A stretch of 64,000 nt of DNA from Nelumbo lutea (lineage: Eukaryota > Streptophyta > Magnoliopsida > Proteales > Nelumbonaceae): assembly GCA_022828595.1 (NCBI GenBank), contig JAKGHH010000002.1, positions 64,390,383-64,454,382 on the forward strand, in the 5' to 3' direction. The notes beneath the pieces were generated by a model, which did no database searches, had not been told where the DNA came from, and saw nothing but the letters and a program-made list of their open reading frames with translations. A program made the position numbers and the translations under genes. Positions within the stretch are counted from its first letter, which is position 1. Every line of letters begins with the position of its first letter. Positions 23,200 to 34,465 of the stretch are shown piece by piece.

Positions 23200-26100
23200 T
23201 TAACCAGACACTTCAACATCTTCCAACATTTGAACATCATGAATTGGTTTATTTCGCAAATGACTCCTCTGAAGCATCTGGACTGCTTGAACAATCAAGC
23301 TATAAGAGCCTTTCTCAGGCAGAAATCCCCTCTGAACACATCTACGACGAAGTTCAAATGCATTCTTTACCAGACCATTCCTGCATAGCTCATCAATTAG
23401 AATTTTGTAAGCACAAGTAGAAGGAAACACTCCCTTGTCCAACATTTCCTTGAAAATTATCTCTGCCTTTACTACATTTCCTTGATTGCATAGTCCACAA
23501 ATCAGGAAACTGGATGACTGAGAGTCCAGTTCCAATCCCGGGTTAATCATTTGGTCCAGAACCCAAAGGGCACAGTCAATCCTCCCCTTCTTGCAGAACT
23601 TACTGACAACAACGTTAAATGTGCTTGAATTGGAAGAGTTTCCCTTCCAGAGCATTGTCATAAATTTTTGACTTTCCTGGAGCATATTTCTACTATGAAG
23701 TCTAGTTAGAATCTCAATACAAGTGTCGGCATCAATATTCAAGCCATCCGCAACCAGTTGCTCGCAGAATGTCAAAGCATCATGGATCCGCTCTTCATGG
23801 CAGCACCCACTAATAAGCATTTTGTATGTAAAAAAACTAGGAGAAAACCCCTGGTCCTTCATTTCAAAGAAAATAGTTTCAGCCTCTGATATATGTCGCT
23901 CCTTGCAAAGTGCCTTGATCAAGGATGAATACACAACATCATCAAAAGTCAGACTTGATCTCTTCATCTCCTCCTTCAGTTTTAATGCCTCCTCCAGTTT
24001 TCCATCTCTACAGTAGCCATTTAACAGTGCAGTGTAAGAAATTGAATCTGGGGTGATACCCCTTTCCATCATTACAGAAAGCATGTGCAAAGCCTTATCT
24101 GTCCTCGAATTGTGACAAAGTCCATTTAAGAGAATGTTATATGTCACCAAGTCAGGGTTAACATTCCTTTCAGACATCTCCTCAAAGAGTAAAATGGCCT
24201 CATCAATGGGCCGTTTCTTGCAATATCCATCCATCAGAATGTTATACATGATGCAGGCATCATGTGGTATTTCCTTCTCAATCAACTGCTTAAATATTTC
24301 TTTGGCTTTGTCAAGATCTCCACCCTTGCAAAATCCATAAACCAAAGAGCCATAGGTCAGTGCACTAGGTGAAAAACCAACCAGCTCCATCTCCTCTATC
24401 AGTTTAGAAGCTCGGTTCATATCACCCTCTCTACAGTAACCATCTACAAGAATATTATAAGAAATCTGGTCAGGGCCCACTGCCCTTCTGATCATATGGG
24501 CAAATACTTCCCTCAATTTCCCAACTTGATGATTTCTACAGAAACCACTCATCAAAGTGTTGTAAGTGACCAAGTCTGGAGTAATGTTCTTAAGCAACAT
24601 TTCATCAAGAACCAGAAAAGCAGCATCTGTCAATTTTTTCTTGCAATAACCATTGATCAATATGTTGTAACCATATGCATCTAGCTTAATTCCACTGTCA
24701 GACATCTTCTGAGAAAGTAGTTCTGCCCTTTTAGTATCCCCTTGTTTGCACAAGCCATCCATAACTGTATAGTAAATTGCTTTGTCAATGAAAGTTCCAC
24801 CAAGTTCTATCTGCTTCAGAATGTTTACAGCTTCCTCTACCAATCCCTGGCTGCACATTCCTTCAATAACAATATTACATGCATAGTTATCCTTGGAAAT
24901 AAGAGAAGCATATATACCTTGAGAGTCTTGGTTTAGATTAGAACTTGGCGATCTAAATGAATCCATGATAAGACCTTTCCTAAACATTTTTGCAAAGAAC
25001 TGATGAGCTTCTGCCACCATTTGTTGCTTTAAGAGACCAACTAAAATCTTGGCCCTCATTATTTCACCAGGGCAAAGCCCTTTTTCGTCCATTTTATGAC
25101 AGAGGTAAAACATTTCTTTAATTTTCCCCTTATTCCAAACAATAGTTAGCAAGGCATCAGACACAACAGTATCCAAACTACCATCACTTAATTGGAATTC
25201 CTCCAAAAGCTCTCCCAGTTTTGACACTTCAACTCCACTGCTAAGACCATCGACAAGGTATGAATAAGTAGCAGCATCAGGTCTAATTCCAAAGCTAATC
25301 ATCTCCACTTCCAGTTTTAATGCTCTGACCCAATTTCCAATTCTACAATGGACCCCGATAAGAAGATTATACAAGACTACATCAGGGACCAAACCATCTA
25401 TTTTCATTGCTTCTAATATTTCATCTGCTCTCTGGAACATTGATTTCTTACAAAGCCCGCTAATCAAGGAAGAATAGGTAATCTGATCCCGATGGATGCC
25501 CACTTGTGCCATCTTATCAAACAACAGTAGCGCTTCTTCTATCAAACCCTCTGCACAATCCCAACTAATCAAAATATTATAAGTACATGAATCAGGTGAG
25601 ACACCTTTCTTGTCCATCTCCGTGAACAATATCTTGGCTCTTTCAATCTCTCCAATTTTACAAAGCCCATCAATCAATCTATTGTAAACAACAGAATTTG
25701 GATTATGTCCAGAATTCCACATCTTCCCTACAAAATCCAATGCCTTATCATACAAACCTGCTTCACAGTATGCAGCGACCACAATACCACAAGTATAAAC
25801 ATCTTCAGCAACACCCAATTGCTTCGTCTCTTCAATAACCCACCAAAAGTCCGTCATCAAACCCGAACGGAGCAATTCCTTCAAAACCACATTAATTGAA
25901 AACACCGTCGGCACAATACTGTGCTCCCTCATCAGTGGAAAGATCTGAACCACTTCGGCAATTTTCCTTTGACGAATCAAACATTCTAATAGAATGCTAC
26001 ACACCTTGTTCCTAGAATCCCAATCCAAAAATTCCTTTACGAATTCGAAGAAAACCCAACAAATATCTCCGGAATACTTACCCAAAAACCTATTGAAAAT

Positions 26101-26493
26101 CGACATTGCAGGCCGATAAATCCCCGAAAGGACAAGTATATGTACAATAGTAGCTGTAATGAAAATGGGTTTTTGATGATCAATAGAATCATAAAAACTA
26201 AGTGCTATTTTTGGATCCCGAAAAAGAGACAAAAGGGTTTCACGATCTCTACACGACTGTTCAAAATTGTCTTTTAATCCTACTCTTGAAAATGGTTTTT
26301 CTGTGAGTAGAACTAGAGGATATTTTTCGGCGATACCGGAAAACTTGCTTACTTGAATTGTAGAAGAGAGATGATTTGCCGGAAAACTGCCTTCTGCCTG
26401 AATCTTATCAGAGAACCTGTGAAATGTAAGTGCCGGAAGTCGGCTGCGGGTGCGATGCGCCATTGGCCTAAAACGATGAACACCATGTCCCAT
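23200..26493 (-). CDS. P-class pentatricopeptide repeat (PPR) protein, 1097 aa
   Basis: A single uninterrupted exon encodes an RNA-binding PPR protein. The N terminus (about residues 1-30: several Arg, few acids, RTRSRLPALTFHRF) fits an organelle transit peptide, more likely mitochondrial. From about residue 195 to the end I count roughly 23-25 motifs of 35 residues, with signatures such as YNILINGYCKK, YNTLMSGFCRN and YNILMDGYCKK. There is no E, DYW or SMR domain, so it is P class, associated with stability, processing or translation of organellar transcripts rather than editing. Repeat spacing is looser at about residues 400-545, where a short non-repeat stretch interrupts. Two in-frame start codons 30 bases apart (26493, 26463) are possible; both have G at +4. 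Intron-free structure is normal for the family. The exact orthologue and RNA target cannot be named. There are no signs of decay, in contrast to all surrounding DNA. Confidence 0.93.
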   Translation of the reverse strand: MGHGVHRFRPMAHRTRSRLPALTFHRFSDKIQAEGSFPANHLSSTIQVSKFSGIAEKYPLVLLTEKPFSRVGLKDNFEQSCRDRETLLSLFRDPKIALSFYDSIDHQKPIFITATIVHILVLSGIYRPAMSIFNRFLGKYSGDICWVFFEFVKEFLDWDSRNKVCSILLECLIRQRKIAEVVQIFPLMREHSIVPTVFSINVVLKELLRSGLMTDFWWVIEETKQLGVAEDVYTCGIVVAAYCEAGLYDKALDFVGKMWNSGHNPNSVVYNRLIDGLCKIGEIERAKILFTEMDKKGVSPDSCTYNILISWDCAEGLIEEALLLFDKMAQVGIHRDQITYSSLISGLCKKSMFQRADEILEAMKIDGLVPDVVLYNLLIGVHCRIGNWVRALKLEVEMISFGIRPDAATYSYLVDGLSSGVEVSKLGELLEEFQLSDGSLDTVVSDALLTIVWNKGKIKEMFYLCHKMDEKGLCPGEIMRAKILVGLLKQQMVAEAHQFFAKMFRKGLIMDSFRSPSSNLNQDSQGIYASLISKDNYACNIVIEGMCSQGLVEEAVNILKQIELGGTFIDKAIYYTVMDGLCKQGDTKRAELLSQKMSDSGIKLDAYGYNILINGYCKKKLTDAAFLVLDEMLLKNITPDLVTYNTLMSGFCRNHQVGKLREVFAHMIRRAVGPDQISYNILVDGYCREGDMNRASKLIEEMELVGFSPSALTYGSLVYGFCKGGDLDKAKEIFKQLIEKEIPHDACIMYNILMDGYCKKRPIDEAILLFEEMSERNVNPDLVTYNILLNGLCHNSRTDKALHMLSVMMERGITPDSISYTALLNGYCRDGKLEEALKLKEEMKRSSLTFDDVVYSSLIKALCKERHISEAETIFFEMKDQGFSPSFFTYKMLISGCCHEERIHDALTFCEQLVADGLNIDADTCIEILTRLHSRNMLQESQKFMTMLWKGNSSNSSTFNVVVSKFCKKGRIDCALWVLDQMINPGLELDSQSSSFLICGLCNQGNVVKAEIIFKEMLDKGVFPSTCAYKILIDELCRNGLVKNAFELRRRCVQRGFLPEKGSYSLIVQAVQMLQRSHLRNKPIHDVQMLEDVEVSG

Positions 26494-26743
26494 TGGCTCC
26501 GTTACTGTGCATAACGAAAATGAACTGACGACGATAACTCATTGAGGTAGTCAGGTAGTGGTACTCGCCTTCCCCAAGCTCTACCTTCTTCCGAACGAGG
26601 AGACTGCCATGGGGCGGCTGTTCTTAGTTCTTACTTCGCTCGGAAAGAATCAAGGGCCATTTTCACTGAAACCCCCTATGGTTTGTGTATTTTTCAAAGG
26701 CAACCTTTGCAAGACACCCTATGGTTCTGATTTTTACAACAAC
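26494..26743. other. PPR 5' flank with a MITE-like scrap
   Basis: The upstream region of the PPR gene (minus strand). The stretch 26650-26740 holds AACCCCCTATGGTTTGTG, a terminal phrase shared with the fold-back element at 29204-30130, so a Mutator-like MITE fragment lies about 160-250 bp from the start codon. Confidence 0.4.
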
Positions 26744-27128
26744 TAACCTGTTTAAGGGCCGGATCGAGCTTTTGCCTCTTTATTAATAAAAAATATCCAG
26801 CCCAAGCCTGAGCTCAGCCCTTACGTAAAGCCCAAGCCCGAAGCCTAATTGGACATAAAAATTCAATTCCTAATTATAATATAATTTAATAAATTAATAT
26901 TATATTAATTTGATAATAATTTAATAAGATTATTTATATATATTATTATTTGTAATAAAATCTGGTCGGATTTGGCCCAAGTCAATTTTATTTGAGAAAG
27001 TCCGAGTCCGGCTTAAATCAAGCCTAATGTTTAAAGTTGACCCTGTGCTAGAGCCCACAGACCTATAATTTTGTCTAAACCTCAAAAAGAACGAGCTAAT
27101 GGAGCTACCTGATCCATGAATAAGTCTA
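26744..27128. mobile_element. hAT-like MITE of the AAGCCC-rich group
   Basis: The left end TAACCTGTTTAAGGGCC and the reverse complement of the right end TAGACTTATTCATGG match the ends of the cleaner copy at 35881-36345. The interior is rich in GCCCAAGCCC with an AT-rich centre. The flanking 8-mers do not agree, so the duplication has decayed. Confidence 0.5.
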
Positions 27129-27411
27129 TCAATAAGGTTTTTCAACTCATCGTTATGGTCAAACTATTTGAACCGTCACCTTGTCTCATTTTTTGGGTCT
27201 AATTTTTCCTAAGACCTGGAAATTGACAAAAAAACCATTCAACTGTCCATTAACCTACTTGACCTGATTACTGAGTGGCGGGTTACAACACATAATGTAT
27301 TCAAAACTTATGAAGGCCGTAACTTTTGTCGTTAATTGTTTGATTGGGTGATTTTTTTTTTATTTTGGATAATTTTTCAAGATTTATATGTTCTAACGCC
27401 AAAAGGACATG

Positions 27412-27700
27412 AGATTAGCTGCCTATGGAACGCACCCCACAGGCCATCCCATCTGTGCATTGGGAGCATCTACTTATGACAAGCACGGGAGATGTTCCCC
27501 AGTGCACGAAAGGGGATAGGCTGTGGGGTGCATTCTGTGGGGAGACCGGATCTGCTCTTCATGTATCGGGAACATCTCCCATACTTATATATTATTAATC
27601 ATGTGAGATGTTTCCACTGCATGATAAAATGTGCCTGGGAGGTCAGTGTGAAACGTGCTCTGTGAGGAGCAGATCCGATCTCCTCCGTGGGCAGCCAATC
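27412..27700. mobile_element. fold-back MITE-like repeat (CACCCCACA group)
   Basis: The left arm GAACGCACCCCACAGGCC pairs with the right arm GGCTGTGGGGTGCATTC at about 27518-27535. A further part, CCGGATCTGCTCTTC / GAGCAGATCCGATC, pairs across 27549-27690. It is non-coding and related by arm sequence to 30954-31068 and 57150-57345. Confidence 0.6.
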
Positions 27701-28074
27701 CGAAGCCGGCCAAAAGCATTGCCCCTTTTGGCCTCAAATCCAAAATTTTATCTTATTTATAAAAGAAATTAAAAACTGAAAGTACAAATTAAACATAAAA
27801 TACCCCATTGACCCATAAGTGGGAGGCAAAAGCACTTTACTAATCACACTTTTTCTTAGATGAAAGTAGGAAATGACATTTTTTACTCTAATGTCTATTC
27901 AATCAAATTAATCAAAATAAAATAAAAACAAAATATTTGATTTTTCTCTCCAATTTCGTTCCCAAAAGGTTGATATGAAAGATGCAGAGTATTTTCGGAA
28001 TAAAAAAACCCTAGACTAGTGCCCTTTTACATTTTCTACTCATTTTAAAAGGTCGTACAAGATACAACCAGTTA
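27701..28074. other. no recognised gene
   Basis: AT-rich non-coding DNA, with nothing recognised. Confidence 0.4.
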
Positions 28075-29190
28075 GATTGAATCACAGGCCTGGGTCAAGC
28101 CAGATTTTACCCTCTATTAACAGAGAATGTCTAAGCCCATGCCCAAGCGCAATCCAATTGTCCAGTCTATTTTTAAACTTAAACCCATCCATAATATAAA
28201 GCCCAAAGCCCGATATAAGTTATGCAACACCTTAGTTCTATATTAGATCTAATTCTATATTTTTAAACTTTCTACCCAATCACATGTTTTGCATGCCAAA
28301 AATATTAATTTCCAAGATACAAATATACACCCAAGTTCAAAAGATGGGGAATGGGAAGGGGAAAATGGAAAAGGTTAGGACTGGATGGTTGGTAGCTTAG
28401 TAAATTACTAAAATAGTAATACAGGTTATTACCTAATTAGGTACTAATATATGTTTTCATTAATTATAAATGTTCGAGTTGGGTTTGAGCTCGACCCATG
28501 AACTGGCACCAATTTTCAAATAAATGGCCATTAGGGGTGAGTAAGAAAAATTGAAAAATCCAACCGACCGAAATTGAACTGAAATTTGGTTAATCATATT
28601 GATCGGCTTGGTATTTTAAAAAATCGAAGACATTGCTTTGGTTTTAGTTAACCAAAATAGAAAACCGGCAGCTAACCGAATAGACGGAATACATATATTT
28701 ATATATATTTTATATATATTTATGTATATTATATATATTTTATATTTTCTATCCATTATAAATTAATAAATATGCATTATATATATTTATAATATATAAT
28801 ATATTATTTATTATTTAATATATAATATTTTATATATATTTCTAGTGTTTTATTATATATTTATATATTTTTTATAATATACATTGTAAACAATAAAAAC
28901 CGATGGTTAACCGAACCGGTTAACCAATTGGCTTCAGTTCGGTTTTAGTTAAAAACTGGTAACCCCGATTTGGTTTCAAAAATGAGCCCATGGTTCAGTT
29001 AACTGAACCGTAAGCACCCCTAATGGCCATAAAACCAAACACCATCTCAAAAAGCCTAGCCCTAATCCAAAAATAATCAGGCCTAATACTTATAGCCCAA
29101 CCCTAATCTCATGGGCCTCCAAATATACTTAAGCCCAAGCCCACAAGCAAACTTGTTAAGCTATCTGGCCCATGAACAGGTCCATGACCA
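28075..29190. mobile_element. AAGCCC-rich hAT-like repeat(s), interrupted
   Basis: Sequence at 28075-28523 (CCTGGGTCAAGCC to CGACCCATGAACTGG) and at 29031-29190 (GCCCAAGCCCACAAG to GGCCCATGAACAGGTCC) resembles the element 35881-36345. The clean element at 28532-29022 sits between the two parts. They may be one copy with a tandem end or two overlapping copies; boundaries are approximate. Confidence 0.45.
28532..29022. mobile_element. hAT-like MITE, 491 bp
   Basis: A perfect 8-bp duplication ATGGCCAT at 28524-28531 and 29023-29030. The ends are TAGGGGTGAGTA and, reverse-complemented, TAGGGGTGCTTA. Subterminal AACCGAAC/CGGTTTT words flank a very AT-rich core. Non-coding. Confidence 0.9.
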
Positions 29191-29203
29191 TAATCTAAAG
29201 GAT

Positions 29204-30130
29204 AAAATACAAAAACCTCCTATGAAGTTTTTGACAATCATACAAACCTCCCCTATAGTTTCACTTTAATAAATAATTCCCCTGAACTTTTGAGGAACTG
29301 GACAAAAACCTCACTTCCATCACCTTTCCATACGGAAAATGTTAGACTGTTGCACTAATTTTTTTCAAATGCCCATTCTACCCTTTTATAATTTATTTTA
29401 CATACAAAATTACTAAAATAACCCTATTTTAATTTGACAAGAACCTACTTTGACAATCATCTACTAACATTTTTGTTGAGTTAAAACAGAGTTATTTCAA
29501 TAATTTTGTATGTAAAATGATAGAATGGAAAGCTTTTGTACATAAAATAATTTATAAAAGGTATAACGGTGCATCAATCTAATATTTTCCATTTGAGAAG
29601 GTAACGAAAGTAGGGGTGTAAACGGGTTGAATTCGAATTGAATCAAGCAATATCCGAATTCAAATTTGATTAGAAAATTTGATATCTAAATTCAATTCGA
29701 TTCGATTTGAATTCGATTAATTAATTATTTTATATAATTAATAAATATATAAAATAAATATTTTATTGATATAAAGTATATAAATATATAAATTATATTT
29801 ATGTAACTTAATTATTATATATAAATTATATAAAATATTATATATTATATATTATATAAGAATTAAATAATCAATTGAATTCGGATATTTATCAAATCAA
29901 ATCAGGTCATATCCGAATTCGAATCCAATTAACTATTTGATAAAAATAGGATATCCGAATTCGACCGTTTAAATATTCAAATTATCTGAATTCAATTCGA
30001 TTATATCAAATATTGAATTCGAAATCGAATTTTTGAATACCGTTAACACCCCTCAACGAAAAGAAAGTTTTTGTCGAATTTCTCAAAAGTTCTGCTAAGG
30101 CCCGCGTAAATAAAGCAATTACAAATTATA
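29204..30130. mobile_element. fold-back element (Mutator-like MITE), interrupted
   Basis: The left arm (about 29280-29335) includes CTGAACTTTTGAGGAACTG and CAAAAACCTCACTTCC. The right arm at 30057-30100 carries the inverted match TTTTTGTCGAATTTCTCAAA and AAAGTTCTGC. A later hAT element (29611-30054) is inserted in the right arm. Scraps of the same group are at 26650-26740 and 57440-57600. No target duplication was found, and the right end appears cut short. Confidence 0.55.
29611..30054. mobile_element. hAT-like MITE, 444 bp
   Basis: The ends are TAGGGGTGTAAACGG and, reverse-complemented, GAGGGGTGTTAACGG, inside a near-perfect 8-bp duplication (AACGAAAG at 29603-29610, AACGAAAA at 30055-30062). 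The interior has GAATTCGAAT words and an AT-rich core. Confidence 0.85.
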
Positions 30131-30950
30131 GGGGGGTGTTAGTGATACCCAAGCCATATAAGTTAGGTTTTAGCAAATGACCCAAGTGTCATAGAATCGA
30201 GTGATAATCTTGCAACTCAGGTTGGATTGGGTTGGGATGCAGTAAACCTCACCCCAACTCTAAATAGTTGAACTTTGGGGTGCAACTTGGGTCGGGTTAA
30301 GTTGAGAATTTAATTACTTTTCAACGGGTCTCAACCATTTTTAGGAATTGCATAGTTCACGTTACAAGAGAATCAGGCCAGTTGGATCTGGCAAAGCCCA
30401 GCCCAAATTAAATCCAACATAGTTAAAGTCGGGTTCGGACTTATACAGGCTGGGGTGAGATTGGATGGGCTTACTTTATATGGGTTTTTTTTTAGCTGAA
30501 AACAAATATTTGTTTTGGTTCCGGTGCAAGTCATAGAAGGTGGGTCAGATTTGAGTTGGGTAGGATTGGATCAGACCCGATCTGAGCTCCAGTTACCCAA
30601 GCCCAACATGAGTTATGGTTGAGCCCGAGCTTTCAGGTTGAGCCTAATTCATGCAAAAGTTCGGATTGGGCTCAAGTAGGCCAGCTGCATATAGCCTTAC
30701 TCAAAGTCATCTCTAAACACCTAGGTTTTAAGAGGCGCTGTTTAAATTTTGATTTTTGATGGATACATACCAATTCAATCAAAATAGGACTCCCGATCTC
30801 ATACCCACAATAATTCTGCCCACTTTTAATCATAAGACATTACCTCATGCATAATAATATGTAGGAGGATGAGATGTTCTCTATGTGCGGCTGCGATAAT
30901 ATGTAGGTAAACATGTCAATAGTAGGAAGGTTTAAGTCATCTAGTTCTAG
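30131..30950. repeat. GGGTTGGG-rich degenerate repeat
   Basis: About 30220-30690 is built of GGGTTGGGAT / CAGCCCAA words like those of the hAT elements at 50813 and 56623, but no clean ends were found. The remainder to 30950 is non-coding. Confidence 0.4.
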
Positions 30951-30953
30951 CAT

Positions 30954-31068
30954 GAGATCAGATTGGCACCCCACATGCACATCTCAGCATGCATTGGGAA
31001 CAACTCTCATACTTGAGATGTTCACAATACACAGGTGGATGGGGTTGTGGGGTGCCAATCTGATTTCT
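30954..31068. mobile_element. fold-back MITE, 115 bp
   Basis: Arms of about 20 bp, GATCAGATTGGCACCCCACA on the left and TGTGGGGTGCCAATCTGAT on the right, are near-perfect inverted repeats. The centre contains GCATTGGGAACA / TGTTCACAATAC partial pairing. Non-coding. Confidence 0.7.
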
Positions 31069-31821
31069 TGTATATCAAATCCAAATTAATCTGCTAATGG
31101 AAATCAAAAATCTGCATTGGGCCTGTCTGTACTTCTAGTTTTTATTGGTATTGACATAGAAATACATGATTTTGTACTATGGATGTATAAAGTAGTGAGG
31201 TACTTTGTTTGCGACCACTTTTTGAACCATTGATGAGTTTTGTTAGCATAATGCTCTTACTAGAAAGCACCAGTTGGCTTGATTGGTGAATCTAGGGATC
31301 ATCAAATCCCACCTTCACCCTCTCAATCACCTAATCCAGGTGTTTGGTATCATTACTCTTTATACCTGAAATGTTTTGGTTTGATTAATATAAATTGGCA
31401 TACAATTGTTACTTGAGGCTATTTATAATTGAAATAGGCATACCTTAAAAATGCATGTGCGACAGGCCGTTTCTAGAAGCATCAAATTGGTGTTTCTTGG
31501 TAGGGGTAAAGTCTAATCATTATAGTTGAAGTAATTCTCACACGTGATGTGAAAACTCATACCTTTTGTATTGATCAACCAAAATGTTTAAAGTAGAAAT
31601 AGCAATTGATATGGCCGAAAGTTGAAGGAAACATTCGGATTATTTAGAGAGAAGTTAACTGCACTCCTAAAACCAGTACTCATTTCAAGCATGCAGCCAT
31701 CTAAAAAACAACTTCAAATGATGTCCATACTAAACTTTCTTAATTCAAATAAAAGATTCACTGCAAAGACTTTCAATATAGGTCATCAATTACAAATTAA
31801 ACCTGATCTAATTTTCTAAGT
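31069..31821. other. no recognised gene; weak tRNA-like boxes
   Basis: AT-rich non-coding DNA. At 31270-31300, TGGCTTGATTGG and ATCAAATCCC resemble pol III A and B boxes with mismatches. No tRNA fold is possible. Confidence 0.35.
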
Positions 31822-31824
31822 TAA

Positions 31825-32081
31825 TGGTCCATTTGTTTCACAGGAATAGGGAATTGGAATGGTCCAACCATTTGGTTGGGTGGAATCGAAATCTCATTCC
31901 CATTCCTGGTGGGATGGCATTCCCCCATTTGAGGGCATGGCCATTCCCTCTCCCTCCAAGTAATGAGAATCCATTCCAACTAATTCTAATTCTGATTTCA
32001 ATTTCTGTATAAACCAAACATGCGGAAGGAATAGACCATTCCAATTTTGATTCTAATTTTAACTATAAACCAAACAGACCC
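31825..32081. mobile_element. PIF/Harbinger-like MITE, 257 bp
   Basis: A TAA duplication (31822-31824 and 32082-32084) flanks the ends TGGTCCATTTG and, reverse-complemented, GGGTCTGTTTG. The inner arms TTGGAATGGTCC... and their inverted copy near 32035-32055 continue the stem. The 3-bp TAA target and GGG(T/C)C-TTTG ends suit Tourist-type elements. Confidence 0.65.
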
Positions 32082-32821
32082 TAAATAAGAAACCCAAAAT
32101 TATATTAATCTCAAACAAAAGAATATGCATAGTTGCAATGGAAATTTAAAATTATTTTGCAATAAAGAGATAGTGGTTTCTTAAATTATTTTGCAATGGA
32201 AATTTAAAATTTTCAAGAAATTTGATAAAACCAAGATCACGTTAGGAATGGAAATAGGGCGGTGCGAGCTGGTTTTTGCCTACCTCGTCCCCGACCCTAA
32301 ATTCAAATGCCCTACTCCGAACCTTGGCAGGGCTAGAAATCCTATCTACATCCCATCCCCATGGGGAATGGGGATCCCCAAATTTACTCCACTTCGCCCC
32401 AATCATTCCTACTTGTATACTTAAAAATTTATTTTTTTAAATTTATCTAAAACTATTTTATATTATGTAATATAATATAGTATAAAAATATATAATATTA
32501 TAATTATAACATATATTAACAGTTATATATCTATATAATAGGGAAACTTTCTGAATAGTACTTTATAATTTGGGTCTAGTGCCACTTTGATCCCAAACTT
32601 TAAAATGTAAGGATTCAGTATCCAAACTTTTAAAACATGTCAATCCAGTACCTGCATTTACAGACCATCAGCTATGTGTATCAAATGAAATATTTGCCAC
32701 TTAAAGACTTAAAAATATCAAAATTACCCTTAAAAATAGAACGCTATTCATCATCTTCTTCTAAGAAGTTAAAACAGAGCCAATCACAAACACCAAATCC
32801 TACATTCAACTTTTCTTTTGG

Positions 32822-33380
32822 GACGCTGGGAAGATCGGTTCTGAATACAATTGCATTGTGCATGACGGTGCAGAAGAGATTGATGCCAATGCCAAGGACG
32901 ACGCCGATGCTTCTTATGTTTTTGTCAATGGAGCAGATTCTACTTCTGATGATCTCGTAGAACAGGATCTTGCATGAAGCAATGGAAACGGAGCCTATTG
33001 TCGAGGAAAAACCAGTTCCAGAATACGATGGTGGTTCTTCAAGCGGTGTGAAACTAGTCGAATTTGAAGAATTGAGTGTTCAAAAGGGAGATAAATCTTG
33101 TGTAAAGAGGACTTGCAATGTCGAGGAAATGCCTTCCAACCATGGTGATACCATGGAAAGCTTTCAATTGAGGAGAAACGTGAAATACTCAAATAGAGTT
33201 GGAATTGGAACAGCTTGGAAGCCATTAATAATTCGAACTTTGAACTCTGATCCTCCTGGCTGCCAAAACGTTGAAGTTGAGGTGTTGAGCTCTTCAACAA
33301 CAATGAAGAAGAAACCAGTAAAAGACATGGACGCCACGGAAGGCAAAGATGGAGAAGAGGTAGAAGTTGCAAACGATACC
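32822..33380 (+). pseudogene. acidic protein remnant inside the Pack-MULE
   Basis: Two plus-strand frames: GAEEIDANAKDDADASYVFV (about 32865-32925), then after a stop or frame change a run of about 135 codons from 32970 rich in Glu, Asp, Lys and Ser (EPIVEEKPVPEYDGG, VKLVEFEELSVQKGDKS). It passes in frame into the RRP12-like segment. It may be the N-terminal part of the same captured gene or another captured piece; the family is not recognised. Confidence 0.5.
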
Positions 33381-33860
33381 TTCGACAGAAATACAGACCT
33401 CTGTCAGAGACTAATGGAACGATACGGTAAATCCTCCGCTCCTTAGTACCGTCACCTCTGCGCTTCTACGGCCACCATGAGAGCCATGCTCCAAGACGAA
33501 GGTCTCCCCTTTACTCCACCTGCCTATTTCGCTGCAGTGATAACAGCTATTAACGAATGCTTCTGAGACTCTAGACTCCGATGCTATTGGTGCTCTATCT
33601 TCGCTACTCTCCATTTTGATTTCTCTTGTTCCGTTGGAATCGGTGCCCCTGTCGAAGGCGAGTGAGGCCGTGATAGTACTTGTTATGCTACTAAATAGAC
33701 CGCAAGAAACTGTATTGACGGAAACCGTGCGGTATCTGATCAAATCATTGAGGTTTCTGTGAACTGGAGGACTAGGATGCAGTGAAGTAGCCTTTTGAGA
33801 CAACTCTTAAGTTCTCCGTTGATAAGCGCCCGATTGCCCGAAAGTATGGAATCATGTGCT
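33381..33860 (+). pseudogene. captured RRP12-like (ARM/HEAT repeat) gene fragment
   Basis: Plus-strand reading in consecutive segments. First comes LCQRLMERYGKSSAP, then a TAG stop at 33444-33446 where a glutamine codon is expected, then YRHLCAS and EGLPFTPPAYFAA. After a frame change comes ALSSLLSILISLVPL then KASEAVIVLVMLLN, and after another change GFCELED and LKFSVDKRP. The order and wording match the N-terminal repeats of plant RRP12-like proteins, nucleolar ARM/HEAT proteins linked to ribosomal subunit maturation and export. At about 160 codons it is a small part of a protein over 1000 residues long. At least one premature stop and two or more frameshifts make it non-functional. The family assignment is from memory of these motifs and needs a search. 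Confidence 0.65.
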
Positions 33861-34014
33861 TTGTTCATCAATTTTTTTTTCTGAATTCATATACCAGCAA
33901 AATTAATTAGTGGAAAATTGGAATTGGTTGTAATGCATTGGACGAAATCTCGAAATGTTGGCGTAAAGTTCTATTAGTTTTATTCAGTAAATCCAATCAG
34001 GAAACTTACAGAGA

Positions 34015-34465
34015 CTGTTGAGTTGAAATTGCAACATCTTGACAGTGAGAAGGTAGAGAAGCAAAATGAATTAGTATCTTCTGTGGAAGTAGAAGAAAGT
34101 CCAAAATCTCAAATTATGGTTAGGGAAGCTGTTGAACATGAATTACAACAGCCCGGTAACATGAAACAATTAACTACAAAGAAGCAATCATCAATCAGGA
34201 AACTGTGACCTCTATTACAGAGACTGTTGGGTTTGAATTGCAACAACTTAATAGTGGCAAGGAGGCTGCAGAGAAAAATAAGTTTGAGGAGGGTGTGGAG
34301 CAGAGTAAGTTATTAGTCTTCTGTTGAGAAAAAAAAAATCAGGTAAAACAGCTCGAAGAGGAGAAGCTTGAGAGTCACCATCATGGGGAAGAGACTGAAG
34401 AGAAAACTAAACCTGAGTCAGTTAAAGAAATAGAAGAAAATATGAAGATGGATGGTTGATAAAGA
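34015..34465 (+). pseudogene. Glu/Lys-rich remnant with an internal duplication, in the Pack-MULE
   Basis: Two diverged copies of a unit can be read: (T)ETVELKLQHLDSEKVEKQ at about 34010-34070 and TETVGFELQQLNSGKEAAEK at about 34218-34280. Each follows an AATCAGGAAACT phrase, and a lysine/glutamate-rich tail follows (about 34340-34460). Stops at 34206 and about 34325 break it. It looks like coiled-coil coding sequence; the source gene is unknown. Confidence 0.45.

Noticed and set aside
31270..31300. tRNA gene
   Set aside because: A- and B-box-like words have mismatches and no cloverleaf or acceptor stem can be formed.
32995..33803. Minus-strand frames of 125-130 codons in the Pack-MULE
   Set aside because: Antisense to the captured gene sequence; the plus-strand reading is the one with recognisable motifs.
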